Shown here piece after piece: positions 50,366-59,121 of a DNA stretch of 64,000 nt (the stretch's first letter is position 1; the number at the start of each line of letters is the position of its first letter). Made by a program: the position numbers and the translations under genes. The DNA is from Anaerozeibacter quisquiliarum. Lineage in GTDB: Bacteria; Bacillota; Clostridia; Christensenellales; Aristaeellaceae. The DNA is taken from the NCBI GenBank assembly GCA_051162045.1, contig JBISDI010000020.1. One strand, given 5' to 3'. The notes under the pieces were generated by a model. That model did no database searches. It was not told the DNA's origin and saw only the letters and a program-made list of their open reading frames with translations.

Positions 50366-51547
50366 ATGAAACTCTTTGCCCCGGGATGGATGTCGAAAAA
50401 CAGTCAAAGAGCAATGAAAAGCGTGTGCAAGCTCAAAGACGATGCCAAGCTACACAGAGCCGCGCTGGAAGCGCCGCTTGCGTCGGTATGTGCGGCGGCG
50501 GTAGAGAAACTGACCGACGAGAGCGTGCTGGGGGATATCGCGAAAAATGCCAAGTATGGCGATGCGCGTGTAGTAGCGGTAGAAAAGCTGACCGACCAGG
50601 GCACGCTGGAGGATATTGCTAAACATGCCACGTATGGCGATGTTCGTATAGGAGCGGTAGAAAAGCTAACCGACCAGGGCATGCTAGCGGATGTTGCGAA
50701 AACAGACACGGATTGGAAGGTTCGCAAAGCTGCGGTCATAAAGCTGATCGACCAGGGCATGCTGGCAGACATCGCGAAACATGCCACGTATTGCGATGTT
50801 CGTTTAGAAGCGGTCGAAAAGCTGGCCGACCAGGGCATTCTGGCGGATTTTGCGAAAACAGACACGGATTGGATGGTTCGCAGAAGAGCGGTCGAAAAGC
50901 TGACCGACCAGGGCATGCTGGCGGATGTTGCGATAACGGACACGGATAGGTATGTTCGTAAAGGAGCGGTCGAGAAGCTGACCGAGCAAGCCTTGCTGGT
51001 GGATATCGCGAAACATGCCACGTATAGCGATGTTCGTATAGGAGCGGTCGAAAAGCTGACCGACCAGGGCATGCTGGCGGGTATCGTTAGAAATGACCCG
51101 GATTGTGAGATTCGGGAAGCTGCGGTCAAAAAGTTGATCGATCAGAACCTGCTAACTGATTTCCTGAAAAGTGCTACAACGGAAGACGTACGGCGAGAAG
51201 CCGCATATCGGCTCGTTGACCTCGACATAAACGATGATTTGCTTACTGACATGATAGACATTTTGGGTAATGAACTTAAAAGTAGAGAGGGCGACTCTAG
51301 AAGACAGAGAGCCGCCGACGCGCTGATGTCCCTTTACCGGCGGTATAGGCATAAGAAAGTCAAAGAGTATAATGGCTTGTATATACGAACGATATCTGGC
51401 GGGCATAGTGAGCATACGGATCATGAGGATGATCCTACTTGTTCCTCCCAATCAGGGCAAGGCGGCTGCAATGGTGCAAATTATACTAACATATTTAGCG
51501 ATACAACTTACTCGAACGAGCTCATATTCAATACAGAGGAGATCTAA
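50366..51547 (+). CDS. HEAT-like repeat protein with a His/Cys-containing C-terminal tail
   Basis: I use the ATG at 50366, eight bases after AGAAGGG; the product has 393 residues. From residue 45 to about 278 it is nine repeats of exactly 26 residues (starting at 45, 71, 97, 123, 149, 175, 201, 227, 253), consensus 'AVEKLTDQGMLADIAKHA', followed by a tenth divergent one. The repeats are HEAT-like: two short helices with an Arg at the end. The last 60 residues leave this pattern and contain 'GGHSEHTDHEDDPTC' and 'GQGGCNGANYTN', with several His and two Cys. The downstream radical-SAM gene starts three bases later. The function is unknown; it could be scaffold, substrate or partner of that enzyme. 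Confidence 0.85.
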   Translation: MKLFAPGWMSKNSQRAMKSVCKLKDDAKLHRAALEAPLASVCAAAVEKLTDESVLGDIAKNAKYGDARVVAVEKLTDQGTLEDIAKHATYGDVRIGAVEKLTDQGMLADVAKTDTDWKVRKAAVIKLIDQGMLADIAKHATYCDVRLEAVEKLADQGILADFAKTDTDWMVRRRAVEKLTDQGMLADVAITDTDRYVRKGAVEKLTEQALLVDIAKHATYSDVRIGAVEKLTDQGMLAGIVRNDPDCEIREAAVKKLIDQNLLTDFLKSATTEDVRREAAYRLVDLDINDDLLTDMIDILGNELKSREGDSRRQRAADALMSLYRRYRHKKVKEYNGLYIRTISGGHSEHTDHEDDPTCSSQSGQGGCNGANYTNIFSDTTYSNELIFNTEEI

Positions 51548-51550
51548 CCC

Positions 51551-53731
51551 ATGCCATGCGTTTCGTTTCGGCCTTCCACAGTGATGCTGGTTCCTTCCGC
51601 CGCCTGCCCCGCCGAGTGTCGCTATTGCTTTGGCCCACATACGGGCGACATCATGCCTGCATCCGTTCTGGACGCGTCGGCGCGTTTCATCCGCGACGAA
51701 CTGTGGCGTGAAATGCGGGCGGGTAGAATCATCTTTCACGGTGGCGAACCTTTGATGGCGGGACACGAGTGGTTCGAGCGTTCGTTGGGCGTTTTGGCGG
51801 AAGCAACAGGGCATCACGCCCGGTTTACCATTCAGTCCAATCTGTGGGCATTGGATCAGCGTTTTGTGGATCTATTTGCGGAGTACCGCGTCAGCGTAGG
51901 TACCAGTTTAGATGGGGACCGAGATATATGCGACGGCCAGCGCGGAGCCGGTTATTTTGATAGGACCATGGCGGGCATTCGTCTTTTACAAGAAAATGGA
52001 ATGAGGGTTTCCGTCATTGCCACCGTCTTGCCGGAAAATGTAGACAGGATACCGGAGATGATTGCGTTTTTTGATAAGGAAGGGCTGCCGTTTACCATGC
52101 GCGGCGCGGAACCATCTCTAGAGAGCGGCTATAGGAATTATCTCTCCGCGAGGGACACGGAACGTTTATACCGCGGCGTGATGGAGTATATGGAGCGCGA
52201 CCCGGCGCCATCCCGGGTGCGTGATGTGGAGGACGCTATCCGAAATGTCTTTTCACAGTGCAGCACGCTGTGTACCTTTACCAACTGCTTGGGTCAGTAC
52301 GCGGCTATTAGCCCGGAGGGCGGCGTCTATACCTGCCAACGGTTTTGCGGCGTGCAAGAGTTTTGCATTGGCACAGTATTCGACCGTACCGACGCCATTC
52401 AACATAGCGCGGCGTACAAGCGTATCGCCGCGACATACGAATCTGCCGCCCGGACATGCGGCCCCTGCGTCCATTTCAACTACTGTAACGGCGGCTGTCC
52501 ATACAATATCCTTGTGGCAGAAAAGTACGGAAAACCCTGGCCGCGTTGCAACGATTCGGAACCCTCCGGCAGGGTATATAAAAGCCTGTTTGACCATATC
52601 AGTCAAAAACTTGCCGCCGAAGTTGCCGATGTTATGCTGGGCAGGGAAAATCCGACGCCGTACCTGGCTGCCGCTGGTGACAGGCCGCATCCGGGCGATG
52701 CCTCGCGAGGCCGCATACGGTACGCTCAGGCGTATGCGTGGGGCACGGCAGGTGCGCCGCGCTACGCGTTCGCTCAAAAGGGTGGCGCGGGCTGCTTGTT
52801 CTTAAACATCACAAGCAACTGCCCGCTGCGATGCGCTCATTGCAGTGTGGAAGCTTCGGGCGGCAATCCGGAGATGCCTGTGGAAACAGCGTTGACGATC
52901 ATACGGGAAGCGCAAGCTTTGGGGTTCCGCGAAGTTTCTATCAACGGCGGCGAACCGTTTATATACCGGGAGTTTCCCGCGCTTGTCCGTGGGATGGCGG
53001 CAATACGCGATAAGAATACAGATTATTCTTTGTTTACCAGCCTCTATTTGGATTTTGATGATGATTTGGCCGGCTTGGTATTACGCACGTTCAACCAAAT
53101 CAGCGTCAGCTTGGACGGTGGAGCCGTGGAGCATGACCTGCGGCGCGGCGAAGGCGCTTTCGCCCGTACTACCGGGCATCTTAGCAAGCTGGCGGAGCTT
53201 AACCGTCAACTGAACAGCCCATGCAAACTGATGATTCGCGCGGCGTTAACACGGGAACAGAAAGAGCGTAGCGTAGACAAGGAAGTGCGCGAAGCCGCCA
53301 ACACGCTGGGGATATCCTTCGTAACCATCACGAGTGTGCTGCCTATAGGCCGGGCGAAGCAGCTTGAGGCGGCGGTATTGCCCGCTCCGGCGCCGCCCAA
53401 AGACGATTTTATTCCGTCCTTTGTTCCGCGTGACAGTTGCGGCTTATGCTCCAATCCGCACATCACACCGGAAGGGGATATCTACCCGTGCTGGGCGTAT
53501 TTAGAGGAGGGGCAGCCCTTAGGCAATGTGCGGGATGGGCTGAGAAACGTCATTTTTGATTATGTATGGGGGAATCGAAGGTACGAATACTGTGTGGATA
53601 ATTCAGCCAAATGCCAGGGCTGTGACGTGCGCTACCTGTGTGGCGGCGTATGTCGCGCATATAGGGATAGTGACTGCGAAGCAATTCATGCGCATTATCT
53701 TTCGTTGCTTGAAGCTGACAGGATCGATTGA
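51551..53731 (+). CDS. Tandem double radical-SAM/SPASM protein
   Basis: This 726-residue protein contains two complete radical-SAM units. Unit 1 has C19-x3-C23-x2-C26 ('CPAECRYC') and 'FHGGEPL' near 63; unit 2 has C424-x3-C428-x2-C431 ('CPLRCAHC') and 'NGGEPF' near 465. Each is followed by a SPASM-type cysteine region: 237-314 ('CSTLCTFTNCLGQYAAISPE' and 'FNYCNGGCPYN') and about 635-715 ('CGLCSNPHITPEGDIYPCWA' and 'KCQGCDVRYLCGGVCRAY'). SPASM enzymes usually modify ribosomally made peptides or a protein active site. The tight coupling to the HEAT-repeat gene suggests that protein, perhaps its tail, as partner. The fused double arrangement is unusual. Confidence 0.9.
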   Translation: MPCVSFRPSTVMLVPSAACPAECRYCFGPHTGDIMPASVLDASARFIRDELWREMRAGRIIFHGGEPLMAGHEWFERSLGVLAEATGHHARFTIQSNLWALDQRFVDLFAEYRVSVGTSLDGDRDICDGQRGAGYFDRTMAGIRLLQENGMRVSVIATVLPENVDRIPEMIAFFDKEGLPFTMRGAEPSLESGYRNYLSARDTERLYRGVMEYMERDPAPSRVRDVEDAIRNVFSQCSTLCTFTNCLGQYAAISPEGGVYTCQRFCGVQEFCIGTVFDRTDAIQHSAAYKRIAATYESAARTCGPCVHFNYCNGGCPYNILVAEKYGKPWPRCNDSEPSGRVYKSLFDHISQKLAAEVADVMLGRENPTPYLAAAGDRPHPGDASRGRIRYAQAYAWGTAGAPRYAFAQKGGAGCLFLNITSNCPLRCAHCSVEASGGNPEMPVETALTIIREAQALGFREVSINGGEPFIYREFPALVRGMAAIRDKNTDYSLFTSLYLDFDDDLAGLVLRTFNQISVSLDGGAVEHDLRRGEGAFARTTGHLSKLAELNRQLNSPCKLMIRAALTREQKERSVDKEVREAANTLGISFVTITSVLPIGRAKQLEAAVLPAPAPPKDDFIPSFVPRDSCGLCSNPHITPEGDIYPCWAYLEEGQPLGNVRDGLRNVIFDYVWGNRRYEYCVDNSAKCQGCDVRYLCGGVCRAYRDSDCEAIHAHYLSLLEADRID

Positions 53732-53822
53732 TTCTTCCTTCCCTTCTTTTGGTAAATCAACTCAAAGATTTTGGTACCCTGCCGATAAGAGGGTGTTATG
53801 ATCACAACGGCGAAGGGAAATA

Positions 53823-54237
53823 GATACGAGCAGCGCTCATCTCGCTGGATTATTCCTGTGGCAAGTGGGGCGCGGACGGTGAATTCGGAAAAGCCACAAA
53901 GAGTGCTGTCATCGCATTTCAGACGGCAAACAACCTCGTGGCTGACGGCGTCGTCAGCAGCAAAACGGTTGCGGCCATCAACACACTGCTCCCCGAGAGC
54001 GGTGAAGAGTCCGAAGCTCCAGCCGATCCGGAAACTGCCAAGCCGCAGGTCACTGTCACGGGCGGCTCGGTCTATCTACGAACGCTCCCGTCCGCATCCG
54101 GCGCGATCCGAGGTGTCGTCCATAAGGGTGACTTGCTGGAGAGTGCCGGGGAGTCTGTGAGCGGCTGGTTCCCAGTCGTCCGTGATGACGAGGTGTGCTA
54201 CATCTCCGGGATGTATGCGGAGTTAGCTGAGAGTTAA
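53823..54237 (+). pseudogene. Truncated second endolysin (peptidoglycan-binding and SH3 part)
   Basis: The frame 'ALISLDYSCGKWGADGEFGK' to 'LVADGVVSSKTVAAINTLLP' is a peptidoglycan-binding domain, followed by an SH3 domain ('GGSVYLRTLPSASGAIRG') and 'YISGMYAELAES'. A stop codon (near 53820) precedes it and the NlpC/P60 domain is missing. It resembles the C-terminal half of the endolysin at 48467 in architecture, though the sequence is clearly diverged. The cargo pair thus stands between an intact and a broken lysin gene. Confidence 0.75.
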
Positions 54238-54297
54238 GCATCATAAAGCAAGCATGCTTCTACAACGATGGACAGAAACATCATCATCATCACTTCT

Positions 54298-56871
54298 TCA
54301 TTCAATAGCCCCGCGGGCGACTAAGGCAGCAAATGTAAGCACAATCTTCGGGTCAAACTGTGTGCCTGCGTTCCGTTGGATTTCTTCAATCGCCGCCTCT
54401 TTGCTCATCGCTCTTCGATATATCCTGTCGTTTGTCATGGCATCGAATGCATCGGCCACCGACAGGATACGGCACATTAGAGGAATGTTCTCCCCAGCTA
54501 AGCCTTGTGGGTAACCACGACCATCCCATCGTTCATGATGGGAGAGAATATACTTGGCGATCTTGGACAGCTCAGGCGTATTCATTACGATTCGGTATCC
54601 AATCTCGGGATGTCGTTTCATTTCAACCCATTCAGCCGCTGTCAATGGGGCGGGCTTTTTTAGAATATTCTCGTTAATGCCAATTTTTCCTATGTCGTGC
54701 AGGATGGCAAACAAGGACAACTCGTTCAGCTCCTCCATTGACAATCCAAGTTCTTTCCCCAGCTCGTCGCAATATCGCCTCATTCGTATATCGTGCTTTT
54801 CTGTTTCAAAGCTCTTCTCGTACAATGTGGTTAAAAGTGTATTGACGATCGCCTTTTTGTAACTCATATCGTTAAGCAATTTTTCGCGGTACATCCACTC
54901 CTCCGCCTCTTGAAGAATCAGATGTGTGTTTTCCTTGCTGGTCTTCACGCCATAACCCAAAGCAATGCTGATTTTCTGCATCTCATTGCTGTGGTTGGTA
55001 CAGTCTGCCTTAATTTTATTCATGATCGCTTTGGTGGTCTCAGCCGATGTCCTTGGCAGAAGTACGACAAATTCATCGCCTCCCCACCGTGCGACGATGT
55101 CATTTTCGCGGCTGTTAGCACGTAAGATAAAGGCTACTTTCTTGAGAAGCTCGTCGCCAACCGTGTGACCAAAAACATCGTTTGTAATCTTGAGTCCGTT
55201 CAGATCACCCATGATAATGGCCAGCGGTAACTGATCATCGGCGAGACTCAGGCGTTTCATGGCTTCTTCCGCATATCTGCGATTGTAAAGACCGGTCATT
55301 TCGTCGTGGTAGCTCATGTAGAGGATGCGGTCATTTTGTTCCTTTTCATGTGAGACATCTCGGAAGACCATGACGACCCCGAACATATTCCCCGCTTTAT
55401 CGATGATCGGCGCGGCACTGTCTGCAATTGGAATCAATTGCCCGTCCTTATTCATCAGGAGCGTGTGATTAGCAAGCCCAATCACCTTACCGGTAGTAAG
55501 CACCTTCTCAACCGGATTTTCTACCGCAGCCCCCGTGACTTCGTTTTTAAGAAAAAACACCTCACTAAAGTGACGCCCTTGTGCTTCCGCCTCGGCCCAT
55601 CCTGTGATGGCATAGGCAGAATCGTTGAGGGAAGTAATTCTTCCGTTGATATCAGTGGTCACGACGCCATCGCCGATGGATTCAAGTGTGATCTGCAAAA
55701 GTTCTTTTTCTCTGTACATAGCTTCCATTATTTCTTCCCGATCAGTCACATCGAAGATAATGGAGAACAGCTCCTTTGATCCGCTGCTTTGAATCGCGCT
55801 TGTGTATACATCGACCATACGAACTTCGCCGTTTTTGAGGCGATGGGGAAAAACGAAATATTTCCGTTTCTCCTTGAGTGCCATTAGTCTGTATTGCTCC
55901 ACCTTTTCCGGAGTTAGAAGGTTGATGTCTTGAATCCGCATCCCCAGTAGCTCGTTTTTAGTATAGCCATAGAAGTTACATGCAGACGGGTTCGCATCCT
56001 TGATCCTACCGGTGACCGGGTCAATGGTCATCATCACCGCCATATGGTTTTCAAACATCGACTGCAGCCGTTCCACCAGCTGTACGTTTTCCTGACGAAG
56101 AGTCTCAACTTCCGTTACATCACGGCTCGAGGCGACGATATACTGTATGTCGTCTTTGTCAAACACCGGCGTGAGCGTGGTGATCCACCTCCGGGTGCCG
56201 ACGGGAAAGTCGTAGGTCATACTATAATTCGACGGAACGCGGAGTTGGACACACTTTTCAAAATATGTTTGCAACTGCCATCCTGTGACATCCCCGTAAA
56301 CTTCAACAGGGTCCTTCCCCCGAATATCCGACAGCGACAGGCCCGTCAGCTTCTGGTGTGCCGCATTGCTCCGCAGATAGACAAATTTTCCATCTTTGAG
56401 CTCAAACAGCGACATGGGATCCAGTGTGCCGTTATAAACGATCTCCAGATCTCGCAAGGCAAATCTAAGTTGCTTTTCCTGTTTTTCCAGCGACAGCTTC
56501 TGATTCATTTCCTCTGTGATATCCTGAAACACCGTGACGAAACAGTCCTTTTCAGGGGAAGATGCTGTGACCTTGTACCAGCGACCGAGTGCATCGGAAT
56601 ACTGCGTAAATTCCTTTGTTGTACCGGTTAATGCAACCTCCCCGTAATATTCAACCCAATCAAAACGGTCACTCCGGATTCCGGGGATGACTTCTGTCAC
56701 GCGCTTTCCAACGATCGATTCGGCCTTTAGACCGGTCATATGTTCAAAGGAAGCATTGACATCGAGGAATATATAATCCTTTGCCCGCCGTTGCTCATCA
56801 AACAGCATCTTATGATAGGCGTAGGCAAGGGGAAGCGTCTGAATCATCTTATTTAGGAATGCTTTCTCCAT
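54298..56871 (-). CDS. PAS-PAS-PAS-PAS/GGDEF/HD-GYP signalling protein
   Basis: This 857-residue cytoplasmic protein has four PAS-like segments in the first 530 residues ('IFLDVNASFEHMTGLKAES', 'GTLDPMSLFELKDGKFVYL', 'NPSACNFYGYTKNELLGMR', 'SLNDSAYAITGWAEAEAQG'). A GGDEF domain follows with an intact 'ARWGGDEFVVLLP' and 'DEMTGLYNRRYAE'. The C-terminus is an HD-GYP domain with 'HDIGKIG' at 725 and 'HHERWDGRGYP' at 778. It could make and degrade cyclic di-GMP in response to ligands bound by PAS. It has a sigma-A promoter and lies within the prophage right arm, so it is probably host-derived cargo. Confidence 0.93.
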   Translation of the reverse strand: MEKAFLNKMIQTLPLAYAYHKMLFDEQRRAKDYIFLDVNASFEHMTGLKAESIVGKRVTEVIPGIRSDRFDWVEYYGEVALTGTTKEFTQYSDALGRWYKVTASSPEKDCFVTVFQDITEEMNQKLSLEKQEKQLRFALRDLEIVYNGTLDPMSLFELKDGKFVYLRSNAAHQKLTGLSLSDIRGKDPVEVYGDVTGWQLQTYFEKCVQLRVPSNYSMTYDFPVGTRRWITTLTPVFDKDDIQYIVASSRDVTEVETLRQENVQLVERLQSMFENHMAVMMTIDPVTGRIKDANPSACNFYGYTKNELLGMRIQDINLLTPEKVEQYRLMALKEKRKYFVFPHRLKNGEVRMVDVYTSAIQSSGSKELFSIIFDVTDREEIMEAMYREKELLQITLESIGDGVVTTDINGRITSLNDSAYAITGWAEAEAQGRHFSEVFFLKNEVTGAAVENPVEKVLTTGKVIGLANHTLLMNKDGQLIPIADSAAPIIDKAGNMFGVVMVFRDVSHEKEQNDRILYMSYHDEMTGLYNRRYAEEAMKRLSLADDQLPLAIIMGDLNGLKITNDVFGHTVGDELLKKVAFILRANSRENDIVARWGGDEFVVLLPRTSAETTKAIMNKIKADCTNHSNEMQKISIALGYGVKTSKENTHLILQEAEEWMYREKLLNDMSYKKAIVNTLLTTLYEKSFETEKHDIRMRRYCDELGKELGLSMEELNELSLFAILHDIGKIGINENILKKPAPLTAAEWVEMKRHPEIGYRIVMNTPELSKIAKYILSHHERWDGRGYPQGLAGENIPLMCRILSVADAFDAMTNDRIYRRAMSKEAAIEEIQRNAGTQFDPKIVLTFAALVARGAIE

Positions 56872-56958
56872 TGTAATGCTCCTTTCCAGTGATCAGGATT
56901 GCCCCGGCTACGATTTTGTAAGCTCAACTCTGATTCGGCAGGTTTAGTTTGGAACTTC

Positions 56959-56988
56959 ATTATACTAGATGCCCAATGGATTTGTCCA
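56959..56988 (-). promoter_or_regulatory. Promoter of the PAS-GGDEF-HD-GYP gene
   Basis: On the minus strand TGGACA, 18 bases, TATAAT, about 88 bases upstream of the ATG at 56871; AAAGGAG is the ribosome binding site. Confidence 0.7.
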
Positions 56989-57113
56989 TTGATATTGAGA
57001 AATGGTTCTCTATTTAACTCAACACGGAACTCCGAGAAGTGTTCCGTAATATTTCGACTTACAGCTACAAAAATAACACCGCGATTCGGCAGCGCCAGGT
57101 CACGCTTTTTTGT

Positions 57114-57149
57114 GGGCGTAAACTCCGACGCTCGTATTTTTGACTGGGA
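57114..57149 (+). promoter_or_regulatory. Repeated hairpin/TTGACTGGGA element, copy 3
   Basis: GGGCGT (57114-57119) pairs with ACGCTC (57128-57133), GTAAAC begins at 57118, and TTGACTGGGACACGAGG follows after 16 bases. The ATG of the zinc-ribbon gene is 19 bases downstream. Confidence 0.6.
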
Positions 57150-57167
57150 CACGAGGAGGTGTGTCCA

Positions 57168-57578
57168 ATGACCGACACCCAACGCAATGAAATCCAGCGC
57201 CTTCGACAGGCTGGATTGGGATATGTGAAGATTGCCCAGACACTCACGCTGCCCGTAAACACAGTGAAGTCCTTCTGCCAGCGCAATCCTGTTCGCGACA
57301 CTTCCGACGTCTCAGAGCCGACGAGGAATGTCTGCCCGCAATGCGGAGGACAATTGCCAATCAGGGTCGGGCGCAAACCGCGCCGTTTTTGCTCGGATCA
57401 GTGCCGCGCTCATTACTGGACGGAGCATCAAGCACAAATCGTTCGCAAATCGGCCGTGGTTTCCGTTTGTGCAGCCTGTGGAACGCATTTTGCCGACTAT
57501 GCCAAAAGGGCTAGGAAGTACTGCTGCCACGCCTGCTATATTGCGGGGCGTTATAGGTGTGGTGAAAACCGTGGATAA
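57168..57578 (+). CDS. Helix-turn-helix/zinc-ribbon protein of the recombinase module
   Basis: The ATG at 57168 follows GAGGAGG and gives 136 residues. The N-terminal 35 residues are a helix-turn-helix ('QRNEIQRLRQAGLGYVKIAQ' with 'TLPVNTVKSFC'), then two zinc ribbons ('CPQCGGQ' with 'RRFCSDQCRAHYW', and 'CAACGTHFADYAK' with 'KYCCHACYIAGRY'). Proteins of this kind stand directly before SHOCT and serine recombinase genes in many clostridial prophages. They may regulate or direct excision. Its stop overlaps the SHOCT gene. Confidence 0.85.
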   Translation: MTDTQRNEIQRLRQAGLGYVKIAQTLTLPVNTVKSFCQRNPVRDTSDVSEPTRNVCPQCGGQLPIRVGRKPRRFCSDQCRAHYWTEHQAQIVRKSAVVSVCAACGTHFADYAKRARKYCCHACYIAGRYRCGENRG

Positions 57579-57741
57579 GGCGCGGTTTGACAATGAGAAG
57601 GCATACCAGCTGACCATGAGCCTGGCACGCGCCATGCTCCGACGTGCGCTGATCACCCAAGAAGAGTATGACCGCATCGATGTTGTGATGACGCGGAAGT
57701 ACAAGCCGCTTCTGGGCGCTTCAACGGTTGAGTTATCTTGA
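57571..57741 (+). CDS. SHOCT-domain protein of the recombinase module
   Basis: From the GTG at 57571 the product is 56 residues (another GTG at 57562 is possible). 'DNEKAYQLTMSLARAMLRRA' and 'LITQEEYDRIDVVMTRKYKP' with 'LLGAS' match the SHOCT-like small helical domain. It overlaps the zinc-ribbon gene by eight bases and lies 49 bases before the first recombinase. It may be a recombination directionality helper, which is inference from position. Confidence 0.75.
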   Translation: MDKARFDNEKAYQLTMSLARAMLRRALITQEEYDRIDVVMTRKYKPLLGASTVELS

Positions 57742-57790
57742 CTTATTGGCCGTGCGGAGTGATTGATTGTATCAGAAAGGAGAGGATTCT

Positions 57791-59119
57791 ATGCGGACGA
57801 TACGAAAAATCGACGCTACCGTCCAGGCATTTCCTTCGCAGAAACGCGTGGCGGCCTACGCCCGAGTGTCGGAAGAGACCGAGCGGCTGCACCATTCCAT
57901 TTCCGCACAAATCAGTCATTACAGTAAACTGATACAGTCGCGCCCAGACTGGGTATACGTAGGCGTTTACGCTGACGAGGGTCTGAGCGGTACGAAGGCG
58001 GATGGTAGACCGGAGTTTCAGCGTATGCTCGCTGATTGCGAATCGGGACGGGTTGATATCATTCTGACAAAGAGCATCAGCAGATTTGCACGAAACACAG
58101 TAGACCTGTTGATCACGGTACGCCGCTTAAAGGAACTAGACATCGAAGTGCGGTTCGAGAAGGAAAACATCAATTCCTTGGACGAGAAAGGTGAGGTCAT
58201 GCTCACGCTGCTAGCCTCCTTTGCGCAGGAAGAAAGCCGATCTACATCTGAGAACATGAAGTGGGCTATACGCAAAGGATTCGAGCGCGGGAAGGTGATC
58301 TGCCGATTGCTGTATGGATACCGTTATCAGAAAGGCACCTTGGTCATTGAACCCGAAGAAGCGGAGGTTGTCAGACAGGTATTCTCAGGCTACCTTGCCG
58401 GTGCGTCCTGCTATCAGATCGCTAAGGAGCTCAATGCGCAGAATCGAGTTTCGTACCGGGGTAAAGCTTTCAGCCACGCGGTTATTTGCCAGATGATCAA
58501 GAATGAAAAATACACGGGCGATGCGCTACTGCAGAAGTACTTCGTGGAAAGCCATATCACGCACAAGCTAAAACGAAATCGCGGTGAGCTCGACATGCAT
58601 TTCGTGGAGAACACGCATCCTGCCATCATTGACCGCGATACATTTGCCGAAGTTCAGGCAGAAATTTCCAAACGAAAAGGAGAAATCGATGGGCGCAAAC
58701 GAAAGGCCTATTGGTCAGAAAAGCGGCGTGATGAGCACCGGCAGCAATACATTCATAGGGAGACTGCGCCGCTCCTTCACGAAGACCTTTCGCTATTCAT
58801 CCGATGCGGTGAATGCGGGAATAACTATACAACGTACACGAGCAAGCTCTCCAATGGGAGCTATCGGCGTTTCTGGCGGTGCACAAGCCATGATGGGGTT
58901 CCGCGCCCGTTGGTCATAAAAGACGATGATGCAAAAGCGCTCATATGTGATGTACTAAAGCTGCAGACTTTTGATTTAGACGTAATGAACCGCGAATTGA
59001 GCCATGCGGTTTTGCTTGGGAACACCATCACCTTCCACTTCCGCGATGGTCGATCGGCAGAACGGTTCATCACCAAAAAGCGCAGCCCCAATTGCCTGCC
59101 GCAGAAAGAGGGTCAATAA
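57791..59119 (+). CDS. Large serine recombinase 1
   Basis: The ATG at 57791 follows AAGGAGAGG and gives 442 residues. The resolvase domain has the catalytic Ser27 in 'VAAYARVSEETERL', the Arg-rich 'TKSISRFARNTVDLL', and 'ENINSLDEKGEVMLTLLASF'. The recombinase domain follows ('LYGYRYQKGTLVIEPEEAE'). A zinc ribbon 'IRCGECGNNYTTYT' is present, but the coiled coil common in phage integrases is short. It may act together with the second recombinase, whose ATG is two bases after its stop. Confidence 0.93.
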   Translation: MRTIRKIDATVQAFPSQKRVAAYARVSEETERLHHSISAQISHYSKLIQSRPDWVYVGVYADEGLSGTKADGRPEFQRMLADCESGRVDIILTKSISRFARNTVDLLITVRRLKELDIEVRFEKENINSLDEKGEVMLTLLASFAQEESRSTSENMKWAIRKGFERGKVICRLLYGYRYQKGTLVIEPEEAEVVRQVFSGYLAGASCYQIAKELNAQNRVSYRGKAFSHAVICQMIKNEKYTGDALLQKYFVESHITHKLKRNRGELDMHFVENTHPAIIDRDTFAEVQAEISKRKGEIDGRKRKAYWSEKRRDEHRQQYIHRETAPLLHEDLSLFIRCGECGNNYTTYTSKLSNGSYRRFWRCTSHDGVPRPLVIKDDDAKALICDVLKLQTFDLDVMNRELSHAVLLGNTITFHFRDGRSAERFITKKRSPNCLPQKEGQ

Positions 59120-59121
59120 GA

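Noticed and set aside
50498..51199. 78-bp repeats considered as a non-coding repeat element
   Set aside because: They are in frame, keep hydrophobic HEAT-like spacing and stand within one gene with a ribosome binding site.
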